A program made the translations under genes and the position numbers. DNA of 64,000 bases from CAVTQZ01 sp963737015 (lineage in GTDB: Bacteria > Actinomycetota > Acidimicrobiia > Acidimicrobiales > UBA8190), in NCBI GenBank assembly GCA_963737015.1, contig CAVTQZ010000001.1, positions 868,001 through 932,000 of the forward strand, in the 5' to 3' direction. Under the pieces are notes generated by a model. That model did no database searches and was not told the origin of the DNA. It saw nothing but the letters and a program-made list of their open reading frames with translations. Shown here piece by piece: positions 33,454 to 41,338 of this stretch. The first letter of the stretch is position 1. Each line of letters opens with the position of its first letter.

Positions 33454-34247
33454 ATGGTGGTCATCAAGTGGCGTGGGCGGGGGCCCTATCGGGTCCGCGA
33501 GGTCTTCTTTGCCTCGGCAGACGATGTAGCCCGGCTGACTGCCCCCCGCCAACCCAGCGTCGTCACCTTGTTCAGGCATGCGTTGTGCGGCCCCTCGGAA
33601 GGGCCGCCCGGCTTGGTCATGCGCTGGGTCCCGACCACGTGCATCGACCTGACGAAGGAGCCGGCCGATCTGCTGGAGCACATGTCCCCCAGCTCCTGCC
33701 GTTACGAGATACGGCGGGCGGAGCGGCTGGGAGACCGTGTCCGCATCGAGTCTGATCGGCCCACCGGGCGCGAGACTTCCTCGCCCTCCATAGCGACTTC
33801 ATGCAATGGAGGAGGTTCGGGCGGCCCATGACCCCTTACCGGCTTCAGCGGTACCTGCGGTCCTCGGACCTCTTCGTGGCCTATCTGGACGGGGAGCCCC
33901 TGTCTGGCCACTTGGTGGTGAGGGACGAGACGCGGCGGCGGATCCGGTTGCACTACTCGGCGTCGGGCCGCCACCACGGAGGCGAGCGCGCCAAGTTGTC
34001 GGGGGCGGTGAACCGCTACCTCCACTGGCAAGAGATCCTCTTTTACCGGTCGGCCGGGTTCCTCGTCTACGACTTCGGCGGATTCATCGAGGACCAGAAC
34101 GGACCGAGCTCCGTCGGGTATTTCAAGCTTTCTTTCGGGGGATACAGAGAGGACGGGTGGTCCGCCGATGTGTGGGGAAGCGTCGCCCGGGCGACCCTGG
34201 GGTTGGCGCGGCTAGCGGCGGCCGGACGCCGCGCCGTGGCCGGCTGA
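33454..34247 (+). CDS. FemAB/GNAT-like acyltransferase, apparent 1-bp deletion between 33753 and 33771
   Basis: The first frame from ATG 33454 (VVIKWRGRGPYRVREVFFAS ... CRYEIRRAERLGDRVRIESD) becomes unlikely after residue ~100. Another frame opens at 33756 and reads ARDFLALHSDFMQWRRFG, then LFVAYLDGEPLSGHLVVRDE and YDFGGFIEDQNGPSSVGYFK to the stop at 34247. Together they give a ~264-aa GNAT-fold transferase resembling FemAB-type or polysaccharide-associated acyltransferases; the SCRYEIRRAER and FKLSFGG pieces are typical. The 794-nt span is 3n+2, consistent with one missing base. The acceptor is unknown. It lies just before the glycan-like island. Confidence 0.72.
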
Positions 34248-34431
34248 GACGCTGCCGGGCCGGCAGCCGGAAACGAACAGCAAATCGACATTTCACCGCG
34301 TATCAGGCGCACGCATCGACCCCTTTGACCGAGAGCGAAACGCAAATGTGAACTTGCGCCAGAGGTCGTCCAGGTGTACGGATCGTGAGAGCAGCGGGCA
34401 CAGACCGGCCGACCGGGGCAGGAGGTGCGAG

Positions 34432-34923
34432 ATGGGTGTCAGAGCGGACGGATCGTCCCCTGGAGTCCCCGAGTCCTTGAGCGGTTTCTCGGAGATACCC
34501 GATCACCTCCCGGCACTCGACCGCGGGGCTCATCCGCCGGGTTCGGGAAAGGCCTGCGCGATGGAGGCCGCTTCGTGGCTCGCGGGGGAGAGGTGGTCAG
34601 ATCATCCCCACTCGGTGCATCGCGCGGTAGCTGCTGTTGCGCGGTGGGTGAACGACACCGTCGAGGATCAAGAGCGCCAGCGGCTCTGGCCGTTGATCCT
34701 CGCCTCTTTGGATACTGGCTTATTTCGTGGTTTCAAGCTCGACAGAACTCTGAGGCGGACGACGAGGGAGGCTGGGTGCCGGGCCGCGGCGACAGGCAGA
34801 CCCGCTGATGCATGGATGGAGGTTCTCGCCGAGCATTCACGCCTAACAGGCCACCGGCCTCCAGTAGTTCCTGGGACGCGCATCAGCGACCTTCGGGACT
34901 TGTTGAGCACAACCAACATTTAG
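34432..34923 (+). CDS. conserved actinobacterial hypothetical protein
   Basis: ATG 34432 has an excellent ribosome-binding site (GGAGGTG, 4 nt upstream); the longer frame from 34348 lacks one. The 163-aa protein contains IPDHLPALDRGAHPPGSGKA and CAMEAASWLAGERWSDHPHS, then VARWVNDTVEDQERQRLWPL. I recognise this pattern as a widespread conserved protein of unknown function in actinobacteria. No membrane segment or catalytic motif is evident. A GC-rich hairpin follows 27 bp after the stop. Confidence 0.7.
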   Translation: MGVRADGSSPGVPESLSGFSEIPDHLPALDRGAHPPGSGKACAMEAASWLAGERWSDHPHSVHRAVAAVARWVNDTVEDQERQRLWPLILASLDTGLFRGFKLDRTLRRTTREAGCRAAATGRPADAWMEVLAEHSRLTGHRPPVVPGTRISDLRDLLSTTNI

Positions 34924-34949
34924 AGCCCAACGCCTACCCTGCGGTGACA

Positions 34950-34968
34950 CCCCGCGCGGGGTTTCGTC
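34950..34968 (+). terminator. candidate terminator hairpin CCCCGCGCGGGG plus TTTCGTCT
   Basis: A perfect palindrome CCCCGCGCGGGG (34950-34961) followed by TTTCGTCT lies 27 bp after the conserved hypothetical gene. The loop would be very tight (four bases unpaired), and the T-tract is short. It separates the core region from the downstream island. Confidence 0.45.
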
Positions 34969-35092
34969 TCTGCCGTACTCGAAGTGAAGGTGAATCCCCT
35001 GGGTGATCACGGGGTGAGCTATCCGTCGTTATGCTCCCCTCGGGTGGGAGCGGCGGGTCGCCCATTTTGAACGAATTGGCGAGCAGGCGGAC

Positions 35093-36148
35093 GTGCTTAA
35101 GAAGGCCAAATCTAATGTTGCCTCACCAACGGGTAGTCTTCGATCCGACGCTTCTGTTCGTGGCAATGAACGGACGGCTTCGGCGCTAAACGGATTGGCG
35201 TCGCAGGTCGAGTCGACCCTCGAGGCTCCTTTCAAAGCGGCTACCGGTGTGGCCTTTCTCGACTTCCCCGAGCATGAGAACCTGGGCGACAACGCGATAT
35301 GGCTCGGTGAGTTCTCCTACTTCGAGTCGAACCGGATTCCGATCGTCCACATGTCAAGTGCCCGTCTGTACAACGCCTCTCGAATACGAAGGTCTTTAAA
35401 AGACGGGACCGTTATCGTCCTCCACGGAGGCGGCAACCTCGGCGACCTCTATCCGAGATATCAAGAGCACCGAGAGCGTGTCATCCGGGATTTTCCTGGG
35501 ACCAGAATCGTTCAGCTGCCGCAGACGGTACATTTCGAAGAGCCGCAGAACATGCGTCGGTCACTGGACAGGCTCGCTGCGCATCCTGATCTCGTAGTGC
35601 TCGCCCGTGATGCCAGATCCCGCGAACTTCTAAGCGCGCATGGCGTGAACGCTGATTTGTGCCCTGATATGAGCCATCTGTTGCTCGCTTCGATTTGGGA
35701 CGCACCCGGCTCGGGAACAATCGTTCTCGCCCGATCGGACAAGGAACGGATGAATCCCGACGAGCCTTACGAGAAAGGGTGGCGTGACTGGCCTGCGAGG
35801 CCACACGACCAGACTGCTTACCTGCGAAAGAGCGTATCGGGAAGCGCGAGGCTGCTCAGGCTTCCGGAAGGCGCCCAGAATGCGGTGTGGGCTCGGGTAT
35901 GGCCTCGGATCGCACACGGAAGACTCGAACGTGCGCGTCGACTCCTGCAAGGTTTTGAGAACGTCGTCACAGATCGCCTGCACGGGGTGTTGCTTGCGAC
36001 ACTTCTCGGGCGCCGTGTCATTGCGGTTGACAATAGCTATGGGAAGGTCTTCGGATACCTGGATACGTGGAGAGCGCTTGACCGCGTTGTCGAGCGAGCG
36101 CCAAGCCTTCGCCAAGCTTCGGACGCATTGTCACTCGACATCCCTTGA
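35093..36148 (+). CDS. polysaccharide pyruvyl transferase-like protein
   Basis: A 351-aa protein of the PS_pyruv_trans type. Visible hallmarks are FLDFPEHENLGDNAIWLGE near residue 55, the VLHGGGNLGDLYPRYQEH glycine-rich loop, RIVQLPQTVHF, and the C-terminal NVVTDRLHGVLLATLLGRRV with VDNSYGKVFGY. Family members transfer pyruvate from phosphoenolpyruvate to sugars of surface glycans, though related proteins do other chemistry. GTG 35093 starts an apparent operon with the PP-loop and DUF1611 genes (3-bp gap, then GTGA overlap). The N-terminal ~40 residues are poorly conserved in appearance. Confidence 0.78.
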   Translation: MLKKAKSNVASPTGSLRSDASVRGNERTASALNGLASQVESTLEAPFKAATGVAFLDFPEHENLGDNAIWLGEFSYFESNRIPIVHMSSARLYNASRIRRSLKDGTVIVLHGGGNLGDLYPRYQEHRERVIRDFPGTRIVQLPQTVHFEEPQNMRRSLDRLAAHPDLVVLARDARSRELLSAHGVNADLCPDMSHLLLASIWDAPGSGTIVLARSDKERMNPDEPYEKGWRDWPARPHDQTAYLRKSVSGSARLLRLPEGAQNAVWARVWPRIAHGRLERARRLLQGFENVVTDRLHGVLLATLLGRRVIAVDNSYGKVFGYLDTWRALDRVVERAPSLRQASDALSLDIP

Positions 36149-36151
36149 GCC

Positions 36152-37327
36152 ATGCAGATCACCCGGGCCATGCCGATCGACGCTGTTCCAGGCGAGTTTC
36201 GCGCCTCGATTGACCTCGGAGGCACCGAGGTCGTATTCGTGCGCTCGCCCTCGGTGGAGTTGTGCCCGTCCGAAGATGCGCTTTTCCCAATGATGCTCGA
36301 GCCCTCCATGAGCGTGGGCGGGATCCTCGAGTTGCCGGCAGGTCTCTCACCCGCCGTTCACGAAGCGAACACGCGCATTCAGGACTTGCTGACCGGATGG
36401 TCCAGGCGTGCGGTATGTCCTCCCTTCTACCCTGTAGAGCTGCAGGCCCCCGTACGTTCGGACGCCGCGACTGTCGGGCCAGTAGGAGTGGGAGCGTTCT
36501 TCAGCGGGGGTATCGATTCCACTTACACCGCGCTCAAGCATCGTGACGAGATCACTCATCTCGTGTTCGTGGAAGGCTTCGACGTCGATCGGAGGCGATC
36601 GAAGGAACGGAGTGCAGCGATCGAGGTCGTTAAGCGGGGCGCAAGAGCGATCGGCAAGCCACTGGTCGTCGTCGAGACGAACCTCCGTGAATTCTCGGAC
36701 GGAAGGGTAAATTGGGAGTTCTACCACGGTGCCGCACTCGCCACTATTGCGCATCTCATGTCCAACACGTTCTGGAAGGTCTACGTGCCGAGCTCCACGA
36801 ACGCTCTGGACCCCGAGCCATGGGGTTCACATCCTTTGCTCGACCCACTCTGGAGCAACGACCGACTTCTGCTCGTCAATGACGGTGAGGAACACGATCG
36901 AACGAGCAAGCTCCAAGAAATACGCGACCATCCAGAGGCTCTTGCTTCGCTCCGAGTCTGCTGGGAGCGGCCGGGCGCCACCCCGGAAACAATCAATTGC
37001 GGAAGGTGCAGGAAGTGCGCCGGGGCGATCCTTGCTCTTCGCACAGTAGGGATGGCGGGCCTCGTGCCCTCCCTGCCGGTGGACGTAGCCCCAGAAGTTC
37101 TTTCGGGGGCGAACCTTCGGTACCGAAGCTGGAGGAAACTCTGGATCACAGCCTTGCTCGAGGAGCTGAATGGCGGAAGTCATGACATGACGAGAGCCAG
37201 AGCCCTCGCCGCGGCTTTGTTGAAGAGTTACGTCAAACGTCCTGCGTACGCGGCAAGACGCATTGTTGCGGCGATGGAATACCGACGGCGTTCGGAGGGA
37301 AACCGGCCGAGGGGGGGTGTTCGGTGA
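36152..37327 (+). CDS. PP-loop ATPase with C-terminal CxxCxxC motif (paralogue 1)
   Basis: A 391-aa protein with an N-terminal ~110-residue beta-rich domain and a PP-loop ATP-pyrophosphatase domain (VGAFFSGGIDSTYTALKH). Other notable stretches are YVPSSTNALDPEPWGSHPLL, LWSNDRLLLVNDGEEHDRTS and NCGRCRKCAGAILALR, a cysteine cluster that could bind zinc. PP-loop enzymes adenylate a substrate carboxylate, amide or thio group. The combination also occurs in QueC-, sugar-amidotransferase- and MurL-like families, but I cannot assign this one. It clearly shares its layout with the minus-strand gene at 38318-39425. It starts 3 bp after the pyruvyl-transferase-like gene. Confidence 0.78.
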   Translation: MQITRAMPIDAVPGEFRASIDLGGTEVVFVRSPSVELCPSEDALFPMMLEPSMSVGGILELPAGLSPAVHEANTRIQDLLTGWSRRAVCPPFYPVELQAPVRSDAATVGPVGVGAFFSGGIDSTYTALKHRDEITHLVFVEGFDVDRRRSKERSAAIEVVKRGARAIGKPLVVVETNLREFSDGRVNWEFYHGAALATIAHLMSNTFWKVYVPSSTNALDPEPWGSHPLLDPLWSNDRLLLVNDGEEHDRTSKLQEIRDHPEALASLRVCWERPGATPETINCGRCRKCAGAILALRTVGMAGLVPSLPVDVAPEVLSGANLRYRSWRKLWITALLEELNGGSHDMTRARALAAALLKSYVKRPAYAARRIVAAMEYRRRSEGNRPRGGVR

Positions 37328-38349
37328 AAAATCACTCGCGTGATCACGTTCTTTACACCGACACGATGCTCGATGACCCCGTCAAGGCCAAGACGGCGTA
37401 TGCCATGCTGCGGTTCGCTCCTGAACGAGTACGAGCGGTGTACGACCTGCGCTTCGCTGGAAAGCCCTTGGAGAGTGTGTGTCCTGAGTTCTCTCATCTC
37501 GACATCCCAATCATTGACGCGCCCTCACTCGTCGCGGGCGCTGACAAGTTCGTGATCGGGTTCGCTCCGGTGGGTGGTCGCCTGAGCAATGATCAGCGGC
37601 AAGTCATCGACGCGATCCTGGAGCAGGGAGCGCATGTCATCAACGGCCTCCACGATCAGCTCGGCCCCTCCGACAGGGTCACGAATCTGAGGACGTTCGA
37701 TCTCGATGAACGTTGGTTCATGACCGGCGCACCCCTCACGGGACTGCGAATCTTGACGGTGGGCACTTGCTACTCGATCGGCAAGATGACAACCGCTGTA
37801 GCCCTTGCAGACGCATTGGCGGCCTTGGGTTTACGTGCCGCCTGGGTCCCGACCGGTCAAACTGGAGTGCTCCTTTCCGGTCACGGGCGCGTGCTCGACG
37901 CGATTCCCAATGACTTCATCCAAGGACACATCGAAAGGCTCGTCCTCGAGGCGCTCGCTCATGCCGACGTGATCGTCATAGAGGGCCAGGGATCCATATT
38001 CCACCCCGGCTTTTCCGGCCTACCGGTCGCCCTCATGCATGTCGGTGCTCCGCAGCGGCTCGTTCTTTGTCACCGGTTGGGGCAGGACACCTTCGGGGAC
38101 TTTCCGCTGCCGATGCCGGACCTGGAGCGAGCCGTAGAAGCTCATCATCAGCTGGCAAGGAGCCTCTCGGTGGAGTCGCGGGTTGTGGCCATATCCCTCG
38201 ATTCGAGCAGGGTCACCTCCGCTGAATACCTGAAGCAACGCGAACTCATCGAGGAGCGAACCGGCCTACCCTGCTGTGACCCTGTTAGAGATAAAGCGGA
38301 CAGAATTGTTGCGGCTGTCACATCGACGGTCGAGTGGCCAAACGTTTGA
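37324..38349 (+). CDS. DUF1611 (DgcN-like) P-loop protein
   Basis: A 341-aa protein with the DUF1611 layout. The N-terminal Rossmann-like domain includes LRFAPERVRAVYDLRFAGKP, IIDAP and FVIGFAPVGGRLSNDQRQ. The C-terminal P-loop domain includes TVGTCYSIGKMTTAVALADA (Walker A type), VPTGQTGVLLSGHGRVLDAI and DVIVIEGQGSIFHPGFSG. Characterised relatives (DgcN) act on D-glutamate as N-acetyltransferases; other members have no known role. GTG 37324 overlaps the previous stop as GTGA, so translation is coupled to the PP-loop protein. Its 3' end overlaps the convergent second PP-loop gene by 32 bp. Confidence 0.82.
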   Translation: MKNHSRDHVLYTDTMLDDPVKAKTAYAMLRFAPERVRAVYDLRFAGKPLESVCPEFSHLDIPIIDAPSLVAGADKFVIGFAPVGGRLSNDQRQVIDAILEQGAHVINGLHDQLGPSDRVTNLRTFDLDERWFMTGAPLTGLRILTVGTCYSIGKMTTAVALADALAALGLRAAWVPTGQTGVLLSGHGRVLDAIPNDFIQGHIERLVLEALAHADVIVIEGQGSIFHPGFSGLPVALMHVGAPQRLVLCHRLGQDTFGDFPLPMPDLERAVEAHHQLARSLSVESRVVAISLDSSRVTSAEYLKQRELIEERTGLPCCDPVRDKADRIVAAVTSTVEWPNV

Positions 38350-39425
38350 TCAGCGACTGAATCAGGTCTGCGGTCCGTTCGACATTTTGAACGCCGGTAT
38401 GGACGAGTCGTGCTCTCGTGCTGTGGAGCCGGTGGTCGAGTGCTCGCGTCAATGCCGGATCGACCCCTGACTTTTTCAGATGCTGAAGGGTCGCCTCCCA
38501 CGTATAGGGAACCTCAGGGAGTTTGACGCGCGCGATCGCTGCAAGATTGAGGGTGTCCGGGAGCGTCTCGAATGCATCGAGGACGCCAAGGGCACGCAGG
38601 CACACCATCGTTCGCAAGCATTTCTCACAAGCTCCACAATTGTACTGACCTTCCCGGTTCCAGAGACATACATGAAGGTGGGCGCGCGCCATGGGGTCGG
38701 CGGCGATCATAGAGAGCTTGTCCAATCTGGATGCCTCGCATCCATCGTGGACCAACTCGACGTCTTCTGTGCTCCAGAGCGGGTCGAGGAGTGGATGCGA
38801 GCCGTTTGGCTCTGGATTCGCATTGGTCACAGTGGCTGGCACATAAACCACGTCCAACTCAGGAGCGAGCATGAGAGCGACGCTCGCCAACGCCGAGCCG
38901 TGATAGTCCACCCATTGGGCGTACTTGTCGGTCACTGACCTCAGATTCGTCCGAACCTCGATCAGCGGCTTGCCCAGCCCCGCGGCAGCGGCGCGGATCT
39001 TGCCACTCACGCGAGCATCGAGCTGAGGGTTGTCGTCTAGGTCGAAACCATGAACATAGACAAGCGCCTCTATTTCGTGGCGATGCCGGGCCACCGTATA
39101 GAAGGAGTCGACACCCCCTGTAAAGAATGACGCCACACGACGACGTTGTCGTGAGTGCCCATCTCTCCGCCTCCGGACATCTATGTTCACGGGCTGGTAC
39201 TGGCCATAGGAAGGTTCGCATAGCTCGAAATTTCGAAATACTTCCTGAATCTTTGGAAGAGATGCCACTAGCCGAGACGAGGCCGGCTCCGTTGCAACGA
39301 GTGGGCCGCCAACACGCATAGCAGGTAATAACATCGCAGCCAGTCCGGCATCCGTCGATGCCTCAAGCTCAGCTCCCCGCGGTAAAAGTGATCCTCTCTA
39401 CTGCACCTGAGATCTCTACGACCAT
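38318..39425 (-). CDS. PP-loop ATPase with C-terminal CxxCxxC motif (paralogue 2), apparent 1-bp insertion at 39371
   Basis: The frame from 39334 holds RVASFFTGGVDSFYTVARHR (PP-loop), YVPATVTNANPEPNGSHPLL, WSTEDVELVHDGCEASRLDK and YNCGACEKCLRTMVCLRA, and stops at 38318. Upstream, ATG 39425, with a perfect GGAAGGAG ribosome-binding site at 39438-39431, begins VVEISGAVERITFTAGS and then hits TGA. Removing one base (plus-strand A at 39371) continues as ELEASTDAGLAAMLLPAMRV into the main frame, matching the N-terminal domain of paralogue 1. The span of 1108 nt is 3n+1, giving about 368 aa. It converges on the DUF1611 gene. Confidence 0.8.
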
Positions 39426-39492
39426 CTCGACTCCTTCCCTTAAGGTGCGGAAGGGCAGCAGGGTGACCACTTATAAATCCTAGCAATGGCGA

Positions 39493-39521
39493 TTTCGAGC
39501 AAAACAACATAGAACTAGCAT
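39493..39521 (+). promoter_or_regulatory. candidate promoter TTTCGA - 17 bp - TAGCAT
   Basis: This lies in the AT-rich divergent gap between the second PP-loop gene and the phosphodiester glycosidase gene. TAGCAT at 39516-39521 fits the TANNNT -10 form used elsewhere in the window, and TTTCGA at 39493-39498 is a weak -35 at optimal spacing. It would give a ~20-nt leader before ATG 39550. Confidence 0.35.
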
Positions 39522-39549
39522 CTTGCAGTCACGGAATTGAGTTATTGAA

Positions 39550-40524
39550 ATGCCCTTTCTGCCACCGCAGAATGCCGGAGACGGCCGCGGAGTTCCTGCG
39601 CCCCGAATGGCAGCCGATCCCATGAGATTTTTCCCCACCTTATTGTGCAACGACGTCTTCCAGCGCGATGGGTTGTTGTTCGGTGTCGAAGCGATCACCG
39701 GCCTTCGAGTGCATTGGGCCGTCGTTGACCCTGGGCGATACGCGATGTATGTCTGGGAAAGGCAATCGATGTCATATCCATTGTCGGCGCGTGAGCTTGG
39801 CGCTTCAATGGTTACCAACGGGCCTTTTACAACTTACGGTGACGGGTCCCTGGCGAATTCCACCGTCAGGTTCCTTCTCGATGCAGCACCACTCGCGTTT
39901 GGCGCACCCTTGGATCGACATTGGAAGGAAGTACGGTCGGATCTGAGCGATGTCTTGGCACTCCACTTCCGGGCGCCCGCACCGCTCGGATTCGTCCTTG
40001 GAGCGCGCGAGGGGATTTCGGAGACGAGGAAGTCTCGACCGAATATGTCCTACTTTGGACGCCGAGGATTTGAGTTCGACGACTACCGGATCAGCCGAGG
40101 TGATCCGATCAACGAGACGGAAGCCATTGGTGGTCTTTTCGGTGCCGTTAACAATTACGAGCCTTACAGTGTCAACAGGGTACAGCGCGTCGGCTACTGG
40201 GGCCTCGCCCCGTTGCGAGGGGAGGTCTTCTCGCAGCCTTATGGCGTAGAACCTTCCCTGGACCGATATGAAGCAATCACTGGACGGAGAATCAAGGGGT
40301 TATTGGTGTTCGTCGCAGGTTGGGCCAACACGCGACATTTGACTCGTCTCCTGAGCGCGATCCGGGTGAAGGATGCCGTGCAGGTCGACGGTGGCGATTC
40401 TCTGCTCTTGGCAGAGGGTGGAGTTTTTCGTCAAGGTGCATTCATGCCGCCGTGGAAGCGGATGATGCAGCGCTGGGGGATACAAGTTCGACCCCTACCC
40501 GAGAAGTCGCCGTCGTCTGCGTAA
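39550..40524 (+). CDS. NAGPA-like phosphodiester glycosidase domain protein
   Basis: A 324-aa protein (ATG 39550; ATG 39607 or 39622 are alternative starts) whose C-terminal half fits the phosphodiester glycosidase (NAGPA) fold. It contains ASMVTNGPFTTYGDGSLANS, GGLFGAVNNYEPYSVNRVQR, LLVFVAGWANTRHLTRLLSA and the closing VQVDGGDSLLLAEGG, equivalent to the LDGGxSxxL motif of the family. Homologues release sugars from phosphodiester linkages; bacterial members often act on exopolysaccharide or teichoic-type polymers. No clear signal peptide is visible, which is unusual. The base composition just upstream is visibly AT-richer than the rest of the window. Confidence 0.65.
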   Translation: MPFLPPQNAGDGRGVPAPRMAADPMRFFPTLLCNDVFQRDGLLFGVEAITGLRVHWAVVDPGRYAMYVWERQSMSYPLSARELGASMVTNGPFTTYGDGSLANSTVRFLLDAAPLAFGAPLDRHWKEVRSDLSDVLALHFRAPAPLGFVLGAREGISETRKSRPNMSYFGRRGFEFDDYRISRGDPINETEAIGGLFGAVNNYEPYSVNRVQRVGYWGLAPLRGEVFSQPYGVEPSLDRYEAITGRRIKGLLVFVAGWANTRHLTRLLSAIRVKDAVQVDGGDSLLLAEGGVFRQGAFMPPWKRMMQRWGIQVRPLPEKSPSSA

Positions 40525-40939
40525 TTCCAGTCAGGGGTTAGTAGGTGCCAAACGATGACGGGGGAAGAGTCGCCGACCGCGACAACGGCCGGTTTCCGGC
40601 AATCCAGAGGACGAACAGGCCGTCTCAGACCCCCTCATTTCGCGTAAGAACCTTTATGCCGCGATGGCGAGGAAGCATCCTCACGGGAGGACCGACTGAG
40701 GCCGCATCCTGCTGGTCGAGCCGGAGTTTGTCGCCCGCGTCTCTCCGCCGCCGAGGCGATGTTTTGTCATCGCACACAAGTCCGCCGCCGATAAGAGATC
40801 TTATGTCAAGTTGGCGTGGGCTCCGGGGACGCCTCCAAGCCAGCCAGTGTTGCGCTGGACAAGCCCGAGAATGCTGGAAAGGTGAAATGGGATCACGATC
40901 GTGCCCATATCGGACTCCCCTACAGGCGGAGGTGCTCTG
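40525..40939. other. 415-bp intergenic region with two short palindromes
   Basis: No convincing gene is found; the short frames here lack family features. Two symmetric elements stand out: ATAAGA-GA-TCTTAT at 40791-40804 and CACGATCGTG at 40895-40904. The second lies 35 bp before the VOC gene start and could be an operator. A ribosome-binding site GGAGGTG at 40929-40935 serves GTG 40940. Confidence 0.45.
40895..40904. promoter_or_regulatory. perfect palindrome CACGATCGTG, possible operator
   Basis: A ten-base perfect palindrome 35 bp upstream of the VOC-family gene. It could be a regulator-binding half-site pair; no cognate regulator can be named. Confidence 0.3.
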
Positions 40940-41338
40940 GTGACCAGCCGACTGACAGACGTCATCGTGGATTGCCACGACATGGAAGGTCTCGCTGATT
41001 TCTGGTGCGCAGTGCTCGGATACGAACGAGCGCACCGCGGCGATACCTGGCTGGCGATCGCGCCGGCTGGGAGACAGACCTCGGACGACGAGTGGCGTGC
41101 CGGGCCTCTTGCCCCCATGTTGGCCTTCGTCGTCGTCCCCGAGCCGCGGGCCTCGAAGAACAGGGTTCATCTGGACGTCACTCCAACGGGCTCCACTCGC
41201 GACGAGGAGGTGCAGCGGCTCGTGCGCTTGGGAGCGCAGCGTATTGACATCGGCCAAGGCGATACCCCGTGGGTCGTGATGGTCGACCCGGAGGGCAACG
41301 AGTTCTGCGTCATGCCGGGTCTAGGCGAGGAGCTCTAG
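40940..41338 (+). CDS. VOC-family (glyoxalase-like) protein
   Basis: A 132-aa vicinal-oxygen-chelate domain: VIVDCHDMEGLADFWCAVLG at the N-terminus, NRVHLDVTPTGSTRDEEVQR in the middle, and VMVDPEGNEFCVMPG at the end, the usual metal-ligand positions (His and Glu). It may be a dioxygenase, lyase or antibiotic-binding protein; the substrate is unknown. GTG 40940 has a clear ribosome-binding site GGAGGTG 4 nt upstream. The 3' end overlaps the convergent phosphoesterase gene by 4 bp. Confidence 0.85.
   Translation: MTSRLTDVIVDCHDMEGLADFWCAVLGYERAHRGDTWLAIAPAGRQTSDDEWRAGPLAPMLAFVVVPEPRASKNRVHLDVTPTGSTRDEEVQRLVRLGAQRIDIGQGDTPWVVMVDPEGNEFCVMPGLGEEL

Noticed and set aside
34067..34533. Small minus-strand frames around the FemAB-like and conserved hypothetical genes
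   Set aside because: No ribosome-binding site, no family features, and they overlap better-supported plus-strand genes.
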